This document shows, piece by piece, positions 39,414 to 42,398 of a stretch of 42,398 nt of DNA. Every line of letters begins with the position of its first letter. Within the stretch, counting starts at the first letter, position 1. This stretch comes from Streptomyces cinnamoneus. GTDB lineage: Bacteria; Actinomycetota; Actinomycetes; Streptomycetales; Streptomycetaceae. The DNA lies in NCBI RefSeq assembly GCF_014650495.1, contig NZ_BMVB01000037.1, positions 1 to 42,398 of the forward strand, given 5' to 3'. Under the pieces are notes generated by a model. It was not told the origin of the DNA, did no database searches, and was given only the letters and a program-made list of their open reading frames with translations. Position numbers and translations under genes: made by a program.

Positions 39414-40363
39414 CGGGCCGCCTCCTCGGCGGTCGCGGCGTCGTTGATGGCGAGGAATGCCTGCTCAAGGCCGAGGCCCGCGACCTCCAGGTTGCGCGGG
39501 TAGAGGCCCAGCCCGTAGAGGGCGTGGACGGTGGCGTCGGCGTCGTGGGACTGGATGCGCACCGTGCGGCCGGACATCTCCAGTGAGGCGAGGAAGGGCA
39601 ACTCACGCAGCGCGCCCTCGCCGACCGGCTGGTCGAGGTCGAAGACGATGCGCCGGGCGCCGGCCTTGGCCTTGATCTCCGCGGCCGAGCCGTCGGCGAG
39701 CAGCTTGCCGCCGCGCAGCACGATGACGCGGTCGGCGATGGCGTCGGCCTCTTCGAGGTAGTGCGTGGCGAAGAGGACCGTGCGGCCCTGGCGGGTCTGC
39801 TCGCGCATCACGCCCCAGAACGCCTGGCGGGCCGAGACGTCCATACCGGTCGTCGGCTCGTCCAGGACGATGAGGTCGTTGGCGCCGGCCGTGGCCATCG
39901 CGAAGCGCACCCGCTGCTCCTGGCCGCCGGAGAGCTTGTTGACCAGGCGGTCGGCGATGCCGGTGAGGTCGGCCGCCTCCAGCACCTGCTCGACGGGGAA
40001 CGCCTTGGGGTGCAGGTCGCAGGCGAGCTTCACCAGTTCCCGGACCTTCACCTCCTCCATCAGCCCGCCGGACTGCAGCATGGCGCCGACCCGGCCCTGG
40101 AGGATGGCCTCCTGCGGTGTCGTGCCGAAGACCTCGACGCGCCCGGCGTCGGGGTTGCGCAGGCCCAGCAGCAGGTCCAGCGTGGAGGACTTGCCTGCGC
40201 CGTTGGGGCCGAGCAGGGCGACGGTCTCGCCCGGGTACAGATCGAGGCTCAGATCGGCGACGGCGCGCACGGTGCCGTAGTTCTTGCTGACGTTCTCAAA
40301 GCTGACCACGGGGGCGCCCGTGCGGCGCCCGTCCCCCGTGTTGACGCTTGCAGTAGTGGTCAT
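39410..40363 (-). CDS. ABC transporter ATP-binding protein
   Basis: A 317-aa ATPase that powers the adjacent permease. Motifs in order: VSFENVSKNYGTVRAVADLS, Walker A LLGPNGAGKSST (about 50-61), Q-loop region VGAMLQSGG, signature NKLSGGQEQRVRFAMA, Walker B DLIVLDEPTTGMD, and the H-loop FATHYLEE. The C-terminal 75 residues (ARRIVFDLDQPVGEGALREL onward) are the extension seen in ABC-2 drug exporters. ATG 40363 (MTTTASVNT) is preferred over 40372. It heads a four-gene operon: ATPase, permease, kinase, regulator. Confidence 0.96.
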   Translation of the reverse strand: MTTTASVNTGDGRRTGAPVVSFENVSKNYGTVRAVADLSLDLYPGETVALLGPNGAGKSSTLDLLLGLRNPDAGRVEVFGTTPQEAILQGRVGAMLQSGGLMEEVKVRELVKLACDLHPKAFPVEQVLEAADLTGIADRLVNKLSGGQEQRVRFAMATAGANDLIVLDEPTTGMDVSARQAFWGVMREQTRQGRTVLFATHYLEEADAIADRVIVLRGGKLLADGSAAEIKAKAGARRIVFDLDQPVGEGALRELPFLASLEMSGRTVRIQSHDADATVHALYGLGLYPRNLEVAGLGLEQAFLAINDAATAEEAAR

Positions 40364-40460
40364 GGACAACATCTTCGCTGGCCAGGGGCATCGGTGGCAG
40401 TGTCGGACGTCGTGGACCGGGGATGACAGATGTCATGGACGGATCCATGCCCGGACGCGC

Positions 40461-40496
40461 ACGAGCCCCCGTGCCGGTCCCGGCGCGGGGGCTCGT
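40461..40496 (-). terminator. terminator after the PWPG-repeat membrane protein gene
   Basis: An 11-bp perfect stem (ACGAGCCCCCG at 40461-40471 with 40486-40496) with a 14-base loop lies 30 bases beyond the stop codon of the minus-strand gene ending at 40526. Confidence 0.75.
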
Positions 40497-40525
40497 ACGC
40501 AGGCTCGTACGCGGCGCGGGGCCGG

Positions 40526-42398
40526 TCAGCCCTGCGTGATGGTGACGATGCGCTCGGCCGGGGTCTTGCCGCGCAGCGCCTTGCCGAGGGCGCCGGCGAC
40601 GTCCGTCGGCTGGACGGGCGTCTTGCTGCCGTTGCCGCGGGTGATGAGCACGCCGTTGAAGGCCGAGCCGTACAGCTCCTTGATCGCCTCCAGGTCGTAG
40701 CTCTCGACGAGCTTGCCGTTGACCTCCTTGACGGAAAGGATCTTCGGCAGCGAGCGGTCCGGACCGAAATTGATCTTGTGGGCCGGGTCGGCCTGGATCG
40801 TCACCATGCCGGACATCGCGGGGGTCGCGAAGTCCTTCATCATCCGGTCGACCTCGGCGTTGGCCACCTTCGGCTGCTGGTCGGAGGTGGCCAGCATGAC
40901 GGTCGGGTTGTTGCCCGTCGCCGCCCGGTCGCGGAACGCCTTGGAGACGGCCTTGACCGAGCTGTCCAGGTCCACGCCCTTGTACGGCTGGCCGTAGACG
41001 GGCAGGGCCTTGCCGGGCTCGAACTTGATGGAGCCCTCCTTCGCCGTCCCCGTCTCGCCGGCGAGCGTCTTGAGCGCGGCGGCGATCTTCTCCTCGTCCG
41101 CGATGACGGTCGGCTCGGCCGTGCGGCCCTGGCCGACGAGCGAGCCCAGGACGGTGACGGGGTTGTAGTCCCGTCCGGCGGCGGCGCGCACGGTGGCCTG
41201 CGTGTCGATGGACAGGCCGGCCACGGACGGCTTGAGGTCGGCCGTCTTGCCGCCGATGGAGACCTTCAGCGGGGCGCCGACGCGCTGGCCGAGGGCGGAG
41301 TCCAGCTTCTGGACGGCCTGCTCCTTGGACTTGCCGCCGATGTCGACGCCGAGCACCGTGGTGCCGTTCGGCACGTCGGCGTGGTCGAGCAGCAGCCCGG
41401 CGCCGTACGCGAGACCGACCAGACCGACGAGCCCGCCGCCCAGGAGGACGAGCTTGGAGCGGCCCTTCTTCTTGGGTGCGCTCTTGGCGGCGGCCTTGGC
41501 CGGGGCCTTGGGGGCGCCCTTCGCCGGGGGCTTGGGCACGGCCGGCGCGGGGGGCCTGGGCACGGCCGGCGCGGGCTTCGCGGCGGCCCCGGCCGGCTTC
41601 GGCTTGGGCACGGGCACGCGGGGCGCGCCACTGTCGACAGGGGGCTTGGGTCCCTGACCGGCCGCCGGGGGCACCGGCGGCACGCCGCCGACCAGCGTCT
41701 GGCCGGCCTGGCCGGCCTGGCCGGCGGCGGGGGCGGGCGCGGCGTTCTTCGGGCCGCGCTTCTTCTTGCCCTTGGCCGGGGCGTTGCCCTGGGCCGCCGC
41801 GGGCTTGCCGGCGCCCTGCGGGCCCGGGGCCTGGACGGCCGGGAAGCCCTCGCGCGGGGTGTCCGTCCGCGCGCCGGCGAAGGCGGCGCCCCCGGCGGGG
41901 ACGCCCCCGATGCTGGGCGCGGGGAACTGCTGCGTCGTGGAGGCGGCGGGTGCCTGCGGTGCGGCGCCGGGAACGCTCGCGCCGCCCGGCCAGGGGGCGT
42001 TGCCCTTCTTCTGCTGCTGCGCACCGCCGCCGGCGTTCTGGCCGCCGGGCCACGGGGTCGCGGACGTGGTGGAGGAACCGCCCGGCCAGTCGTCGACCGG
42101 CGCCTGCGGCTCACCCGGCCACGGAGCCGCACCGTTCGCCGCAGCGGAGGGAGCGCCCGGGGCGGGCGGCTGCGGGACGGTGCCGGTGGTCGACGCATCG
42201 CCGGGCCAGGGGGTCGTCCCCGTGGTCTGGGCGTCGGTGGGCCACGGCGCGGCGCCGTTCCCGGCGGGCACGCCCGGGGTGGGGTGCTGCATCGCACCGG
42301 TGGTGGCGCCGGCGCCGGGAGCGCTCGCGCCGCCCGGCCAGGGGGCGTTGCCCTTCTTCTGCTGCTGCGCACCGCCGCCGGCGTTCTGGCCGCCGGGC
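40526..42398 (-). CDS. large single-pass membrane protein with PWPG repeats and peptidoglycan-binding-like domains (cut by right edge)
   Basis: The frame is open from the right edge to 40526; at least 623 residues are encoded and the start is outside. An internal ATG at 42292 is not the start, since the repeats continue unbroken upstream of it. The N-terminal part is a Pro/Gly/Ala-rich region with spaced (A/T)PWPG motifs and QQQKKGNAPWPGGAS. A Lys/Ala/Pro linker (KPPAKGAPKAPAKAAAKS) leads to one membrane helix (LVLLGGGLVGLVGLAYGAGL), so the C-terminus is outside. That part has a YoaR-like peptidoglycan-binding (PG_binding_4) pattern, VLGVDIGGKSKEQAVQKLDS, and a second region SFDLEAIKEL-like at the end (ESYDLEAIKELYGSAFNGVL). 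I find no VanW or transpeptidase domain. Function unknown; cell-wall interaction is inferred. Confidence 0.88.
   Translation of the reverse strand, partial: PGGQNAGGGAQQQKKGNAPWPGGASAPGAGATTGAMQHPTPGVPAGNGAAPWPTDAQTTGTTPWPGDASTTGTVPQPPAPGAPSAAANGAAPWPGEPQAPVDDWPGGSSTTSATPWPGGQNAGGGAQQQKKGNAPWPGGASVPGAAPQAPAASTTQQFPAPSIGGVPAGGAAFAGARTDTPREGFPAVQAPGPQGAGKPAAAQGNAPAKGKKKRGPKNAAPAPAAGQAGQAGQTLVGGVPPVPPAAGQGPKPPVDSGAPRVPVPKPKPAGAAAKPAPAVPRPPAPAVPKPPAKGAPKAPAKAAAKSAPKKKGRSKLVLLGGGLVGLVGLAYGAGLLLDHADVPNGTTVLGVDIGGKSKEQAVQKLDSALGQRVGAPLKVSIGGKTADLKPSVAGLSIDTQATVRAAAGRDYNPVTVLGSLVGQGRTAEPTVIADEEKIAAALKTLAGETGTAKEGSIKFEPGKALPVYGQPYKGVDLDSSVKAVSKAFRDRAATGNNPTVMLATSDQQPKVANAEVDRMMKDFATPAMSGMVTIQADPAHKINFGPDRSLPKILSVKEVNGKLVESYDLEAIKELYGSAFNGVLITRGNGSKTPVQPTDVAGALGKALRGKTPAERIVTITQG
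41964..42050 (-). repeat. 87-base coding direct repeat, copy A
   Basis: Differs by one base (A41973 against G42321) from 42312-42398, with a distance of 348 bases (116 codons), so the frame is kept. It encodes PGGQNAGGGAQQQKKGNAPW and following residues. The second copy runs to the window edge and may be longer. Confidence 0.95.
42312..42398 (-). repeat. 87-base coding direct repeat, copy B (cut by edge)
   Basis: The partner of 41964-42050, one mismatch. Its outer limit cannot be seen because the window ends inside it. Confidence 0.95.

Noticed and set aside
1..42398. Biosynthetic gene cluster, prophage or transposon
   Set aside because: No PKS, NRPS, integrase, transposase or phage structural genes are visible; composition is even and the gene order is that of a core region.
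1..42398. tRNA or rRNA genes
   Set aside because: No tRNA cloverleaf with a T-loop GGTTCGA-type block or rRNA core sequence was recognised between genes; a tRNAscan run would be decisive.

Overview
The window is chromosomal DNA of a high-GC actinomycete, almost certainly Streptomyces or a close relative. The third-codon GC bias is extreme, GTG and TTG starts are frequent, and small actinobacterial families (DUF3107, DUF3117, TatB, 7Fe ferredoxin, the SigE/anti-sigma/HtrA/TatB block) sit in a conserved housekeeping order. About 46 protein genes are supported, one cut by each edge. I see no rRNA, tRNA, CRISPR array, insertion sequence or prophage.

Layout. (1) 1-3.7 kb: start of a repeat-rich unknown protein whose start codon overlaps the end of an alpha/beta hydrolase gene, a 75-aa acidic protein, a TetR regulator, DUF3107 and a small membrane protein. 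(2) 3.7-7.6 kb: a ferritin-like protein divergent from a DEAD-box RNA helicase with a long KPKRTR/AAKKA repeat tail. (3) 7.7-13.2 kb: a second hydrolase, a VOC protein, an isolated 50-aa TTG-started protein with a strong terminator, and a minus-strand series of SUFU, DUF6758-like, PHP and MarC proteins. (4) 13.6-20.4 kb: CorA, an EamA exporter, an unknown protein, a lipoprotein, a channel-less MgtE/CBS protein translationally coupled to a DUF1003 membrane protein, and the Mrp/ApbC iron-sulfur carrier. (5) 20.4-25.8 kb: an unknown protein, then the envelope-stress operon sigE - anti-sigma - htrA - tatB, with a methyltransferase divergent from sigE. (6) 25.9-31.3 kb: DUF3117, an enoyl-CoA hydratase, DNA-3-methyladenine glycosylase I, a DivIVA-like membrane protein, a FolP2-type dihydropteroate-synthase homologue, a LOG-family protein and dapE. 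(7) 31.3-36.7 kb: two exported proteins, dapC, ferredoxin, a GNAT acetyltransferase and a transglutaminase-like protein. (8) 36.7-42.4 kb: an ABC-2 transporter with a DesK/DesR-type two-component pair, then a large membrane protein with peptidoglycan-binding-like domains and PWPG repeats that runs off the right edge.

From memory, the order ferredoxin-dapC ... dapE-LOG-folP2-DivIVA-tag-DUF3117 ... methyltransferase-sigE-anti-sigma-htrA-tatB ... mrp-DUF1003-MgtE ... corA matches one arm of the Mycobacterium tuberculosis chromosome (about Rv1177 to Rv1239). Much of the window is therefore an ancient actinobacterial core block, not an accessory island. The less understood parts are the split Mg-sensor/membrane pair, the helicase tail, the orphan 50-aa protein, the FolP2-like protein and several genes whose natural start codon seems non-standard.
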